Assembly: GCA_031272375.1 (NCBI GenBank)
Contig: JAISTY010000102.1
Span: 1-10,759 of the forward strand
Reading direction: 5' to 3'
Length of the DNA stretch: 10,759 nucleotides
From: Opitutaceae bacterium
GTDB lineage: Bacteria > Verrucomicrobiota > Verrucomicrobiia > Opitutales > Opitutaceae
The translations under genes were made by a program, and so were the position numbers. A model generated the notes under the pieces. That model saw only the letters and a program-made list of their open reading frames with translations, did not search any database and had not been told where the DNA came from. Of this stretch, positions 1 to 7,027 are shown one piece after another; the first letter of the stretch is position 1, and every line of letters starts with the position of its first letter.

Positions 1-126
1 ATTAGGAATTAGGAATTGGAAAAAACGGCGAGAACGAGAGCGGTGAGGGCGGGCGTTTTTTCCGCATGGTGGGCGCGCGTTTTTTTGGGGGTTGCGGGGA
101 TGGAGGCGGGGGCGTTTTCCGGGGGC

Positions 127-756
127 ATGAAGATTGTGATCAGCGGAGTGACGACGGGGTTGGGACGGGCGCTGGCGGAGGCGTTTCTCAAGGCGGGACA
201 CGCGGTCGCGGGGTGCGGGGACGGGGCGGCGGAAATCATGGAGCTGCGGTTCGGGCACGCGGGAGGCGGGCATGTGTTCGACGTGGTGGACACGCGCGAG
301 GCGTCGCGGGTGGCGCTCTGGGCGGAGAAGGTGACGGGGGCGTTTCGCGGGGCGCCGGATGTCGTGGTCGCTTTCGCCGGCGCGGAGGGCGTGCGGGGGC
401 GTTTTTGGGAGACGGACGCGGGGGATTTTTCGCGGGTGATGGACGTCAACGCGAAGGGCGTCGCGAACGTGCTGCGGGCGTTTTTGCCGGGGATGGCCGT
501 GGCGGGGCGCGGGAAGGTGGTGGCGGTCGGCGGCGCCGGGCGGCGCGGGGAGGCGTTGACGGCGGCTTGTCGCGCGGCGCGGGGCGCGACGGAGGGGTTG
601 ATGGAGGCGCTGGCGGGGGAGTTGCCGGCGGGGATGCGCGCGGTGGCGCTGCAGGTCGGGGAGACCGGGCGGGAGGCGGAGTGGGCGGCGCGGGCGGCGC
701 GGTTCATCATCGGGCTTGGGCCGGAGGCGGACGGAAAAATCGTGACGGAAGTGTGA
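127..756 (+). CDS. SDR-like Rossmann-fold protein lacking the catalytic residues
   Basis: The 209-residue product reads as a short-chain dehydrogenase/reductase fold. The N-terminal strand MKIVIS leads into GVTTGLG (residues 7-13), matching the TGxxxGxG nucleotide-binding turn. The helix-4 asparagine is kept (DVNAKG, N108), and AFAG stands where NNAG is usual. Aligning the EGLMEAL helix (156-162) with the classical YxxxKxxxEGL stretch puts C148 at the catalytic Tyr and R152 at the Lys. The Ser position falls in AVGG (133-136). The protein contains no tyrosine at all, so normal SDR chemistry is unlikely; it may bind a nucleotide without reducing a substrate, or use other residues. It is also shorter than typical SDRs of about 240-280 residues. 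I chose ATG 127 because the conserved fold begins there; in-frame upstream starts (16, 100) add an Ala/Gly/Arg-rich stretch unlike the family. No clear Shine-Dalgarno is seen. It is followed 82 bases later by the deaminase gene. Family call fairly sure, function unknown. Confidence 0.75.
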   Translation: MKIVISGVTTGLGRALAEAFLKAGHAVAGCGDGAAEIMELRFGHAGGGHVFDVVDTREASRVALWAEKVTGAFRGAPDVVVAFAGAEGVRGRFWETDAGDFSRVMDVNAKGVANVLRAFLPGMAVAGRGKVVAVGGAGRRGEALTAACRAARGATEGLMEALAGELPAGMRAVALQVGETGREAEWAARAARFIIGLGPEADGKIVTEV

Positions 757-838
757 GGGCGGCCTGTCGCGAAGGCGGCGCGGCCGGCGGGGCGATTATT
801 GGGGTGGCTTTTTGGGGCGGGTTTTGTGCGATGGAGGC

Positions 839-1330
839 ATGAGCAACGAGGTTTCGGCCGTGGATTTGATCGCGGAGGCCGCGGGGAAGTTTCCCGGGAG
901 GCCCTCATGGGACGAGTATTTCATGGCGACGGCGGTGCTGATTTCGACGCGGTCGGCCTGCGAACGGCTGCACGTCGGGTGCGTTCTGGTGAGCGGGGGC
1001 GCGCGGCGGAACCGGATCATCGCGGCGGGCTACAACGGATTTTTGCCGGGGACGCCGCACGTGTCGCGGATGCGCGACGGGCACGAGCAGGCGACGGTAC
1101 ACGCGGAGCAGAACGCGGTGGCGGACGCGGCGCGGCGCGGCAGTCCGGTGGAGGGGGCGGTGGCGTATGTGACGCATTACCCGTGCGTGAACTGCGCGAA
1201 GGTGCTGGCGGCGGCGGGCATCGCGGAGGTGCGGTATCGCGAGGATTATCACAACGACCCCATCGTCGGCGCGCTGCTGGCGGACGCCGGGGTGCGGGTG
1301 ACGCGGCTGGGAGGGGACGGCCATGAGTGA
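839..1330 (+). CDS. dCMP deaminase (ComEB-like, cytidine/deoxycytidylate deaminase family)
   Basis: The 163-residue product matches zinc-dependent deoxycytidylate deaminases, which convert dCMP to dUMP in the cytoplasm and so feed dTMP synthesis. The N-terminal WDEYFMATA (24-32) and the RIIAAGYNGFLPGTPH stretch (59-74) are characteristic. The zinc site is complete: VHAEQNA gives H88 and the proton-shuttling E90, and PCVNC gives C116 and C119. Length is normal for the family. The start is uncertain. ATG 839 fits the domain, but the nearby GGAGG (833-837) is only one base from it, too close for normal Shine-Dalgarno function. In-frame TTG codons at 824 and 812 are alternatives. The last 8 bases overlap the yqgE start, so the two are probably co-transcribed and translationally coupled. 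Some relatives act on other cytosine nucleotides, but the YNG...PH block favours dCMP. Confidence 0.9.
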   Translation: MSNEVSAVDLIAEAAGKFPGRPSWDEYFMATAVLISTRSACERLHVGCVLVSGGARRNRIIAAGYNGFLPGTPHVSRMRDGHEQATVHAEQNAVADAARRGSPVEGAVAYVTHYPCVNCAKVLAAAGIAEVRYREDYHNDPIVGALLADAGVRVTRLGGDGHE

Positions 1331-1883
1331 GGGCGGGGAGGACGGGTCGCTCGCGGGACGGCTGCTTGTCGCCAGCCCGCGGCTGGAAGGGCGGCATTTC
1401 CGCCACTCGGTCGTGCTGCTGGCGGCGCACGACGAGGAGGGGGCGATGGGCATCGTGCTGAACCGACCGCTCGGGCGGAGGCTCGGCGGGTTGTCGGTGG
1501 AGTTGTCGGCGGGGCCGCTCGCGGAGGTGCCGCTGCTGTCGGGCGGGCCGGTGGAGGAAGAACGGCTGGCGTTGTGCGTGTGGAGGGAGCACCTGGGGCC
1601 GGGAACGACGGCGTTCCAGTTTGTCTTCGGGCTTCCGCCGGAGAAGGCGGAGGCGATGGCGCGGAATCCCGGGGTGCGGCTGCGGGCGTTTCTGGGACAT
1701 GCGGGCTGGGAGGGCGGGCAGCTGGAGTCGGAGCTGGCGGAAGGCTCGTGGGCGGTGGTCGGCATGACGCCGGAGACCCTGCGCGGGGAGATGGACGCGA
1801 GCCTTTGGCGGCGGCTGGCGAAGGAGCTGGGTGACGACTGGCGGATCGCGGCGGGGGAGCCGGAGGAGCTGGAGGCGAACTGA
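1323..1883 (+). CDS. yqgE: YqgE/AlgH family protein (UPF0301/DUF179)
   Basis: The 186-residue product has the family's conserved blocks in order: GRLLVASPRLEGRHFRHSVV (12-31), the HDEEGAMGIVLNRP signature (36-49), LLSGGPV (71-77), and LGHAGWEGGQLESEL (124-138). This is a full-length, single-domain protein of the usual size. The family is widespread in Gram-negative bacteria. AlgH was named for an effect on alginate regulation in Pseudomonas, but its biochemical role is not settled. GAGGGGAC lies a good distance upstream of ATG 1323 and supports the start, which sits inside the end of the deaminase gene. It converges with the secreted Cys-cluster gene, with only 22 bases between the two stop codons. 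Confidence 0.92.
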   Translation: MSEGGEDGSLAGRLLVASPRLEGRHFRHSVVLLAAHDEEGAMGIVLNRPLGRRLGGLSVELSAGPLAEVPLLSGGPVEEERLALCVWREHLGPGTTAFQFVFGLPPEKAEAMARNPGVRLRAFLGHAGWEGGQLESELAEGSWAVVGMTPETLRGEMDASLWRRLAKELGDDWRIAAGEPEELEAN

Positions 1884-1900
1884 CGCGGCGCCGCGCCGCG
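1884..1900. terminator. GC-rich hairpin between convergent genes (possible bidirectional terminator)
   Basis: CGCGGC and GCCGCG can pair around a 5-base loop, starting directly after the yqgE stop codon. The first 12 bases (CGCGGCGCCGCG) are also a perfect palindrome. No T tract follows on either strand, so a role in termination is inferred from position between converging stops and from stem strength. Confidence 0.35.
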
Positions 1901-1905
1901 CGCCC

Positions 1906-2415
1906 TCAACCTCCGCCGGCGCTCTTGTTGTGCTGGGTGCAAAGCCCGCTGGTGTGGGTCGTGTTCCGGCTGCAGCGGGTGCCTTTTTTCGTGATCGCCG
2001 AGCATTGGACGGACACGCCGTCGGGGTTGGGCGGCTCCGCCGGCGCGGGTTGGGCGGCGGGAGGCGGTTTCGCCGCGGAGTCCGTACCGGCGGCGGCGGG
2101 CGCGGCGGCTTGCGGGGGCGGGGGCGTCGGAATGTAGCCGACGGCGAAGAACTCGTCGCGGCGCGTCTCCTGCGCGCGGAAGGCGGCCGACCAGCCCTCG
2201 TCTGGGAAATCCACGCGGATTTGCGTGCCGGGCTGCAGGGTGGAGATCAGGCGGGCGTTGGAGGAGCGGGCGGCGCGCAGCGGCGTCGCCTCGGGCAACA
2301 CGATCGGGTCGGGCAGCGACCCCGGCGCCTTCGAGCGGGCGGCACCCTCCGCGCGCGGCTGGAAAAGGCAAAGGGCGGGCGGCAGCAGGAAGAGAATGGC
2401 GCGGGCGGCTCTCAT
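1906..2415 (-). CDS. Small secreted protein with SH3-like segment and C-terminal Cys3-His cluster
   Basis: The 169-residue product begins with a signal peptide: basic MRAAR, then a hydrophobic AILFLLPPALCLF core, with likely cleavage near residues 22-26. It should be exported; no convincing lipobox is seen. Residues 43-95 (TPLRAARSSNARLIST...GYI) look like a bacterial SH3-type segment, with a glycine-tryptophan turn (DEGW, 72-75) and a closing GYI. A Pro/Ala-rich linker follows (96-131). The C-terminus carries C138-x9-C148-x10-C159-x2-H162 in the context CSAITKKGTRCS...LCTQH. This resembles the short Cys/His motif of DUF5763-type proteins (C...TKKGTxC...C..H), probably metal-binding. Finding that motif on an exported protein is unusual. 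The gene lies 43 bases downstream of the carbonic anhydrase-like gene on the same strand and may share its transcript. No Shine-Dalgarno precedes ATG 2415, which is chosen because the signal peptide starts there. Function unknown. Confidence 0.72.
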   Translation of the reverse strand: MRAARAILFLLPPALCLFQPRAEGAARSKAPGSLPDPIVLPEATPLRAARSSNARLISTLQPGTQIRVDFPDEGWSAAFRAQETRRDEFFAVGYIPTPPPPQAAAPAAAGTDSAAKPPPAAQPAPAEPPNPDGVSVQCSAITKKGTRCSRNTTHTSGLCTQHNKSAGGG

Positions 2416-2458
2416 GGCGGCGTTGGCGTCGGAAAACGGGGGCGGGCGGCTCCGCGCG

Positions 2459-2989
2459 TCAGCCCCTTTGCCGGGCGGCGTGGCGCCGGGCGACCTCGAT
2501 GTATTTCTCGGCGAGCTTGCGGATGCTGGCGCGCTCGTCCGCGGTAAGCGGCCGCACGACCTTCGCGGGGCTGCCGAGCACGAGCGAGCCGGGCGGGCAC
2601 CTGAAGCCCTTTGTGACGAGGGCATTCGCGCCGACGATGCTCTGCGAGCCGATGACCGCGTGGTCAATGATGGTCGCGCCCATGCCCACGAGCACCTCGT
2701 CCTCAAGCGTGCAGCCGTGCAGGATCGCGGCGTGCCCGACGTCGCAATACCGGCCGACCTTCACGCCGGCGTCGTCGGAAAGGTGGACGACGCAGTTGTC
2801 CTGGATGTTGGAACCCTCGCCGATTTCGATGCGGTTGATGTCGCCACGCAGAACGGCGCCGTGAAAGACGCTGGTATTCGGGCCGAGCCGGACGTCGCCG
2901 GTGACGCTTGCGGTCGGGGCGATGAACAGGGCGCCGGCGGTGTCGGGCGTTTTGGCGAAGTGGGCGTCGAGTCGTTCGTGGATGGTCAT
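2459..2989 (-). CDS. Gamma-class carbonic anhydrase-like protein (left-handed beta-helix, YrdA/PaaY type)
   Basis: The 176-residue product is a left-handed parallel beta-helix protein with imperfect hexapeptide turns from about residue 22 to 140. Its core is that of gamma carbonic anhydrases: VLRGDINRIEIGEGSNIQDN (46-65), with R48, D50, Q63 and D64 where Cam has its structural residues. The three metal-binding histidines are all present: H69 (CVVH), H86 and H91 (GHAAILHG). A C-terminal helix (149-173) is typical of the family. Members form trimers with metal at the subunit interfaces. Many short members like this one have weak or no measured CO2 hydration, so activity is uncertain although the ligands are intact. 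The ATG at 2989 starts MTIHERL, the usual lead-in; longer in-frame extensions are not family-like. No Shine-Dalgarno is seen. It is divergent from the CPBP protease gene across 117 bases. Confidence 0.92.
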   Translation of the reverse strand: MTIHERLDAHFAKTPDTAGALFIAPTASVTGDVRLGPNTSVFHGAVLRGDINRIEIGEGSNIQDNCVVHLSDDAGVKVGRYCDVGHAAILHGCTLEDEVLVGMGATIIDHAVIGSQSIVGANALVTKGFRCPPGSLVLGSPAKVVRPLTADERASIRKLAEKYIEVARRHAARQRG

Positions 2990-3106
2990 GGGGAAAAGTT
3001 GGCGTTCCGCGGGGCGTCCCTTGCAAGCGCGGAGTTGCGGCGTCCCGGAGGCGCGGCGCAAAAAAACTTTGTCCTCCGCCCGAAACAAAGGATGGGTTTC
3101 GCGGCA

Positions 3107-3715
3107 ATGGAACATCCGCTCGTCATCGTCCTGCTCATTGCCGGCGCCGGCTGGCTTTTCAATTTCTGGCTTCGCGACCTGCGGCTCGCCCGCCGCGGCG
3201 CGCCCAACCCGCGCGCCCTTCCGGGCGCGGTTCCGGCGGGCGGGCGCGCCGTCGCCATCGCCGTCGCCGGCGCGCTGCTCATCCTCGGCGGCGAGACGCT
3301 CGCGGAGCTGGGCCTGGGGACGTCGGGGGAGCAAAGCACGCTGACGGCGTTGCTCGCGGTCTACACGCTGTTCGCGGCGTTCCTCGAGGAGGTCGTTTTC
3401 CGCGGCTACATTGTCGTCACCGGGCGCGGAGCGGCGGTGACGTGGGGCGCGGCCGCAGCGGCCTCGCTGGTTTTCGCGCTGGCGCACCCGTTTCTCTGGA
3501 AATGGGACGGCGGGGGTTTCCGCGTGACCGTGTCCGCGCAGCCGCTTGTGAGCACGGTCTCGGTTTTCGCGACGAGCCTGTGGCTTTACGCGATGCGGTT
3601 CTGGAAGGGAAATCCGGGGCGGTCGCTGGTTCCCTGCGTGGCGGCGCACCTGGCGCGGAACGCGGCGGTGATCGCCATCAAGGGCGTCCAGGGGCATCTC
3701 GGCGGCTGGTGGTGA
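3107..3715 (+). CDS. CPBP-family intramembrane glutamic/metallo protease (CAAX-protease-like)
   Basis: The 202-residue product is a multi-spanning inner-membrane protein with hydrophobic segments near residues 3-21, 47-65, 78-92, 110-127, 147-163 and 180-192. The three CPBP/Abi motifs are complete: EEVVFR (E94, E95, R99), FALAH (F123, H127) and HLARN (H181, N185). These residues form the active site inside the membrane in the Rce1-like family. Bacterial members act in varied processes, such as bacteriocin self-immunity or protein processing, and nothing nearby reveals a substrate. The start is ambiguous: ATG 3107 gives MEHPLVIV, while ATG 3092 would add MGFAA. An AAAGGA stretch lies just upstream of 3092, too close to that codon and rather far from 3107. 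The gene stands alone on the plus strand between two minus-strand groups. Confidence 0.88.
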   Translation: MEHPLVIVLLIAGAGWLFNFWLRDLRLARRGAPNPRALPGAVPAGGRAVAIAVAGALLILGGETLAELGLGTSGEQSTLTALLAVYTLFAAFLEEVVFRGYIVVTGRGAAVTWGAAAAASLVFALAHPFLWKWDGGGFRVTVSAQPLVSTVSVFATSLWLYAMRFWKGNPGRSLVPCVAAHLARNAAVIAIKGVQGHLGGWW

Positions 3716-3727
3716 GCGGGGGGGCGG

Positions 3728-3757
3728 AAAAAAATCCCCGCCCTTGCGGGCGGGGAT
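3728..3757 (-). terminator. Intrinsic terminator of the amtB-PII unit
   Basis: On the minus strand a 10-base-pair stem (ATCCCCGCCC with GGGCGGGGAT, 3734-3757) closes on a GCAA loop of the GNRA type and is followed by seven T residues (3728-3734 read in reverse). It lies 49 bases past the PII stop codon. This is the only hairpin in the window with a proper U tract. It also lies shortly after the CPBP stop on the other strand and could partly end that transcript, but without a T run. Confidence 0.88.
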
Positions 3758-3806
3758 GTATCGTCAGGCCGCCGGAATCGCCCGGCGGACGCGTTGTGTG
3801 TGTCGT

Positions 3807-4185
<379 letters not shown>

Positions 4186-4186
4186 T

Positions 4187-5575
4187 TTAGTCAATGTATC
4201 CCTCCTCGCCGTGGTCGGTGATGTCGAGGCCGATGCGCTCGTTGTCAACCGTCGGGCGCAGGCCGATCAGGGCCTTGACGACGTAGGCGATGATGACCGT
4301 GGCGACGACGCTCCAGACGAGCACGATGCCGACGGAGATGAGTTGCTTGGTGAACAGCTCGAGGCCGCCCTCCTGGTCGTTGATGAATTTCGCCGCCAGC
4401 AGACCGGTCAGCAGGGTGCCGACGGTGCCGCCGACCGCGTGGACGCCGAAGGTGTCGAGGGCGTCGTCATACCCCAGTTTCTTCTTGAGCCAGACGACCG
4501 CGAAGAAGGGCACGACACCCGCGGCGATGCCGCAGATGACCGCGCCGCCCGCGGTGACGAAGCCCGCCGCCGGCGTGATGACAACGAGGCCCGCGACGAT
4601 GCCGGAGCAGAAGCCCAGCACCGAGGGTTGCTTCTTGATGATGTATTCGAGACCCGCCCAAACGAAGCCGCCGATGGCCGCCGCGATGGTGGTGGTCAGG
4701 AAGGCCGAGCCCGCGAGGGCGTTGGCGGCGCCGGCGGAACCGGCGTTGAAGCCATACCAGCCGACCCACAGTATCGAGGTGCCGATCATACACAGGACCA
4801 TGCTGTGCGGCGCCATTTTCTCGCGGCCGTAGCCCGTGCGGGGGCCGAGGATCAGCGCCAGCGTCAGCGCGGAGAAGCCGGAGGACATGTGGACGACGAG
4901 GCCGCCGGCGAAGTCAACAGCGCCGATCGTGCCGCCGATCAGACCGCCGCCCCAGACCATGTGGGCGAAGGGGAAATAGACGAGGAACAGCCAGCCCGTC
5001 ATGAAGGCGAGCAGCGCCGTGAACTTCATGCGCTCCGCGATCGCGCCGACGATCAGGGCCGGCGTGATGACCGCGAAGGTGTATTGGAAGATCACCCAGA
5101 CGCTCTCGGGGACGCCCGCCAGCGTGCTGGAGTAGGCGAGGTTGTTGCCCTCCGGCCCGTAGATGGCCTTGGTCAGGAACGCCAGGTCGAGGTTGCCGAT
5201 GAACTTGCCGTCACCGGAGAACGACAGCGAGTAGCCGACCGCCCACCAGATGATGGCCGCCAGACCGGCGATGCCGAGGCATTGGGCCAGCACGGAGAGG
5301 ACGTTCTTTTTGCGGACGAGACCGCCGTAAAAGAGCGCCAGTCCGGGCAGCGTCATGAAGAGAACCAGCGCCGAGCTGGTCATCATCCAGGCGGTGTCGC
5401 CGGAGTTAATGCCCGCGCCGGCCTTCTCGAGCGCGTCAACGCGCTGTTCAATGGTCGGGGGGGGCGCCGCGGGGGCGGCCTCCTGGGCGCTGGCAACACC
5501 ACTCATGGCGAGCAGTCCGGCCAAAAGCCCCAAAGAGGCGTGTCGTGTCAGGAATCGGTTGAATGAATATCTCAT
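4187..5575 (-). CDS. amtB: Ammonium transporter AmtB with cleavable signal peptide
   Basis: The 462-residue product is an Amt/Mep/Rh channel that passes ammonium across the inner membrane. Residues 1-30 form a signal peptide (hydrophobic SLGLLAGLLAM, cleavage after ASA). A short periplasmic stretch rich in Ala and Pro follows, then about 11 membrane segments from residue 62 to 438. The working residues, by match to E. coli AmtB, are present: F163 and F276 (gate residues F103 and F215; F167 matches F107), W208 and S280 (outer binding site), D221 (D160), and the twin pore histidines H229 and H379 (H168, H318). The C-terminal tail, GLDITDHGEEGYID, is the conserved cytoplasmic segment that contacts PII. 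GGAGG followed by GAGGGCGT precedes ATG 5575, giving a well-placed Shine-Dalgarno. The PII gene follows in the same transcript. The AT-rich region upstream probably holds the promoter. Confidence 0.97.
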   Translation of the reverse strand: MRYSFNRFLTRHASLGLLAGLLAMSGVASAQEAAPAAPPPTIEQRVDALEKAGAGINSGDTAWMMTSSALVLFMTLPGLALFYGGLVRKKNVLSVLAQCLGIAGLAAIIWWAVGYSLSFSGDGKFIGNLDLAFLTKAIYGPEGNNLAYSSTLAGVPESVWVIFQYTFAVITPALIVGAIAERMKFTALLAFMTGWLFLVYFPFAHMVWGGGLIGGTIGAVDFAGGLVVHMSSGFSALTLALILGPRTGYGREKMAPHSMVLCMIGTSILWVGWYGFNAGSAGAANALAGSAFLTTTIAAAIGGFVWAGLEYIIKKQPSVLGFCSGIVAGLVVITPAAGFVTAGGAVICGIAAGVVPFFAVVWLKKKLGYDDALDTFGVHAVGGTVGTLLTGLLAAKFINDQEGGLELFTKQLISVGIVLVWSVVATVIIAYVVKALIGLRPTVDNERIGLDITDHGEEGYID

Positions 5576-5636
5576 ACGCCCTCCCTCCAAACCCCCATCA
5601 TTCCCCCTTATCAAACCCAATTTCGCCGTTTCGTTA

Positions 5637-5655
5637 AATTAAATCTTATTTAATT
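5637..5655. promoter_or_regulatory. Inverted repeat upstream of amtB (operator-like)
   Basis: AATTAAAT and ATTTAATT form a perfect 8-base inverted repeat around CTT, 62 bases before the amtB start codon. A further ATTAAAT follows at 5671-5677, so the motif occurs three times in alternating orientation. This could be a regulator site close to the promoter; AT-rich sequence makes chance repeats more likely. Confidence 0.35.
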
Positions 5656-5700
5656 CAAAATTATTTTCGGATTAAATAAATCACAACTCACTCACCGACA

Positions 5701-5720
5701 ATCTAAAACACTGATTAGAT
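5701..5720. promoter_or_regulatory. ATCTAA-N8-TTAGAT inverted repeat upstream of amtB
   Basis: A perfect 6-base inverted repeat with an 8-base spacer lies about 125 bases before the amtB start. Its half-site spacing suits a dimeric DNA-binding protein sitting upstream of a promoter. No known regulator is assigned. Confidence 0.35.
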
Positions 5721-5870
5721 AAACAACTCCCAAATTCTTTTTGTTTTCAATTTCGTTTTCAAAATTAGAAAAACTTAACAACATCCCCGCGAACGCCGTC
5801 TTTTCAGGCAGGGTGGAATGCATCGTCGGTCGGGCGGTTTTCATCCGTGAACGGTGCCCCGCGGAACGCC

Positions 5871-5899
5871 CCGCCGCGCGGTCGCAACCGCGCGGGCGG
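5871..5899 (-). terminator. GC-rich hairpin directly after the adenosyltransferase gene
   Basis: CCGCGCGGT and ACCGCGCGG pair perfectly (9 base pairs, 4-base loop), extended by three further pairs beyond one bulged base. The hairpin begins 3 bases past the stop codon of the minus-strand gene. No T tract follows, so it is a probable 3' end or transcript-stabilising structure, not a textbook intrinsic terminator. Confidence 0.5.
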
Positions 5900-5902
5900 C
5901 GC

Positions 5903-6436
5903 TCACTCCGCCGCCTCGCGGGCGAGGAGCCAGAGCAGGTCGGAAAGGCGGTTCGCGTAGGCCAGCAGCAAGGGCCTCAAACCGTGCCCGCCCGCGCCGC
6001 CGAGGGAGACAAGCTGCCGCTCGGCGCGGCGGGCCACCGTCCTCGCGAAATCGAGCGCCGCCGACGCCGGGTTCGCGCCGGGCGTCGCCCAGTCGAACGC
6101 GCCATGCCGCCCCGCCTCCAGCCCCGCGATCAGCGCGTCGAGGCGTCCGACGTCGGCCTCCCCCAGTTTTTGGAAGGAGGATCCCGCGTGGCGCGCCCCG
6201 TCCTCCTCCGCGCAGACGACCTCGCCCATCATGGCCACAAGGCTTTTTTGGACGCCCGCGATGTCCCCTTTGCGCCCCTCCGCCGACGGTGGCAGGGCGG
6301 CGCGGGCGAGGCCGAGGGCCGCGTTGAGTTCGTCGAGCGCGCCGACGGCGGCCATCCGCGGATGATCCTTCGGAACGCGCTGCCCGTAAAGCAGCGCGGT
6401 CGTGCCGTCGTCGCCCCTTCGCGTGGTGATGCTCAT
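5903..6436 (-). CDS. PduO-type cob(I)alamin adenosyltransferase
   Basis: The 177-residue product matches ATP:cob(I)alamin adenosyltransferases of the PduO/MMAB type. These transfer the adenosyl group of ATP to reduced cobalamin to make adenosylcobalamin in the cytoplasm, and work as trimers of helical bundles. The N-terminal nucleotide loop TRRGDDGTT (5-13) is present, then K23 and R27 in VPKDHPR, the ALDELNAALG block (33-42), the ARTVARRAER block (131-140, with R136, R137 and E139), and NRLSDLLWLLAR (162-173). All family blocks are intact and the length is usual. ATG 6436 overlaps the deformylase stop as ATGA, so translation of the two is probably coupled. No cobalamin riboswitch is recognisable upstream and no B12-dependent enzyme lies in the window, so whether the cofactor serves salvage or a specific enzyme cannot be told. 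Confidence 0.94.
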   Translation of the reverse strand: MSITTRRGDDGTTALLYGQRVPKDHPRMAAVGALDELNAALGLARAALPPSAEGRKGDIAGVQKSLVAMMGEVVCAEEDGARHAGSSFQKLGEADVGRLDALIAGLEAGRHGAFDWATPGANPASAALDFARTVARRAERQLVSLGGAGGHGLRPLLLAYANRLSDLLWLLAREAAE

Positions 6437-7008
6437 GCGGTTTTCCCTCCGGCGGACGCCTTCGTCGCGGCGGCCAGCCCCTTGAGGGCGCGGTCGAGCG
6501 CGCGGCGTGTTTTTTTGTCCATGCGGTCAATGAAGAGAACGCCGTTGAGATGATCCACCTCGTGCTGGACGCAGCGGGCGAGCAGGTCGTCGCAGATGAG
6601 CGTGTGCGGCGTGCCGTCGAGGTCGCGGTAATCAACCCGGACGCGGTCGGGCCGCGTGACATCGCCTCGGATGTCGGGGAAGGACAGGCAGCCCTCCTCG
6701 TAGATGAAATCGTCCCCGTCGAGTATCTGGACGGACGGGTTGACGAGGGTGAGCGGCATGAAGAGTTCGAGCGGCGGTCTGGCGCCGTCGAGCCGCCAGT
6801 CGCCCTCGAAGCGGGCGGGGCGGATGTCAATGACGGCGACTTGCCGGGCGAGGCCGACCTGCTGGGCGGCGAGGCCGATGCCGTTGTGGGCGCGCATGGT
6901 CTCGATCATGCCGCCGGCAAGCTGCCGCAGGGCGTCGTCGAAGCGCTCGACGGGAGCGCCCTTCTGCCGGAGGCGGCTATCGTTGTAATGGACAATCCCG
7001 AAAGGCAT
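6433..7008 (-). CDS. def: Peptide deformylase
   Basis: The 191-residue product removes the N-formyl group from new proteins at the ribosome. All three signature motifs are present: GIGLAAQQ (43-50, the GxGLAAxQ motif), EGCLS (105-109, metal-binding C107), and QHEVDHLNG (148-156, with H149, catalytic E150 and H153). The opening MPFGIVHYNDSRLRQKG is a normal deformylase N-terminus, so ATG 7008 is chosen; the upstream in-frame TTG at 7047 would add 13 residues with no family support. No Shine-Dalgarno is evident. In many bacteria def pairs with fmt (methionyl-tRNA formyltransferase). Here it is followed instead by the cobalamin adenosyltransferase with a 4-base overlap. It begins 66 bases past the acyltransferase stop, just after a possible hairpin. 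Confidence 0.96.
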   Translation of the reverse strand: MPFGIVHYNDSRLRQKGAPVERFDDALRQLAGGMIETMRAHNGIGLAAQQVGLARQVAVIDIRPARFEGDWRLDGARPPLELFMPLTLVNPSVQILDGDDFIYEEGCLSFPDIRGDVTRPDRVRVDYRDLDGTPHTLICDDLLARCVQHEVDHLNGVLFIDRMDKKTRRALDRALKGLAAATKASAGGKTA

Positions 7009-7027
7009 GACGGCGCGGGTTGTCCGT

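Larger units (their letters stand above)
5576..5902. other. Intergenic region: AT-rich amtB control region plus GC-rich remainder
   Basis: This is the longest gene-free stretch (327 bases). By count, 89 of 120 bases in 5641-5760 are A or T, against a window dominated by G and C. On the minus strand TTGTGA, 17 bases, then TAATTT is a weak -35/-10 candidate within it; others of similar quality exist. No sigma-54 type site (GG...GC) is visible. Two copies of GTTTTCAA (5743-5750, 5755-5762) lie 12 bases apart. The part from about 5790 to 5870 returns to ordinary GC-rich sequence with nothing recognisable. A hairpin ends the region next to the adenosyltransferase stop codon. Confidence 0.6.

Noticed and set aside
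1..19. Tandem TTAGGAA-like repeat at the window start
   Set aside because: Only two copies are visible and the window edge cuts the context, so it cannot be distinguished from low-complexity sequence. Bases 1-126 otherwise hold nothing I can support.
5457..5464. Eight-base G tract in the 5' part of amtB
   Set aside because: It encodes prolines just after the signal peptide and could slip in principle, but eight bases is short and amtB switching has no clear rationale; the C12 tract is far stronger.
4211..5566. A 451-codon plus-strand open frame opposite amtB
   Set aside because: Charged, low-complexity (Asp/Gly/Arg/Gln) translation without motifs; amtB on the other strand is unambiguous.
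5576..5640. Sigma-54 (NtrC-type) promoter upstream of amtB
   Set aside because: I looked for GG and GC dinucleotides at the required spacing on the minus strand in a TGGCAC-N5-TTGC-like context and found none convincing.
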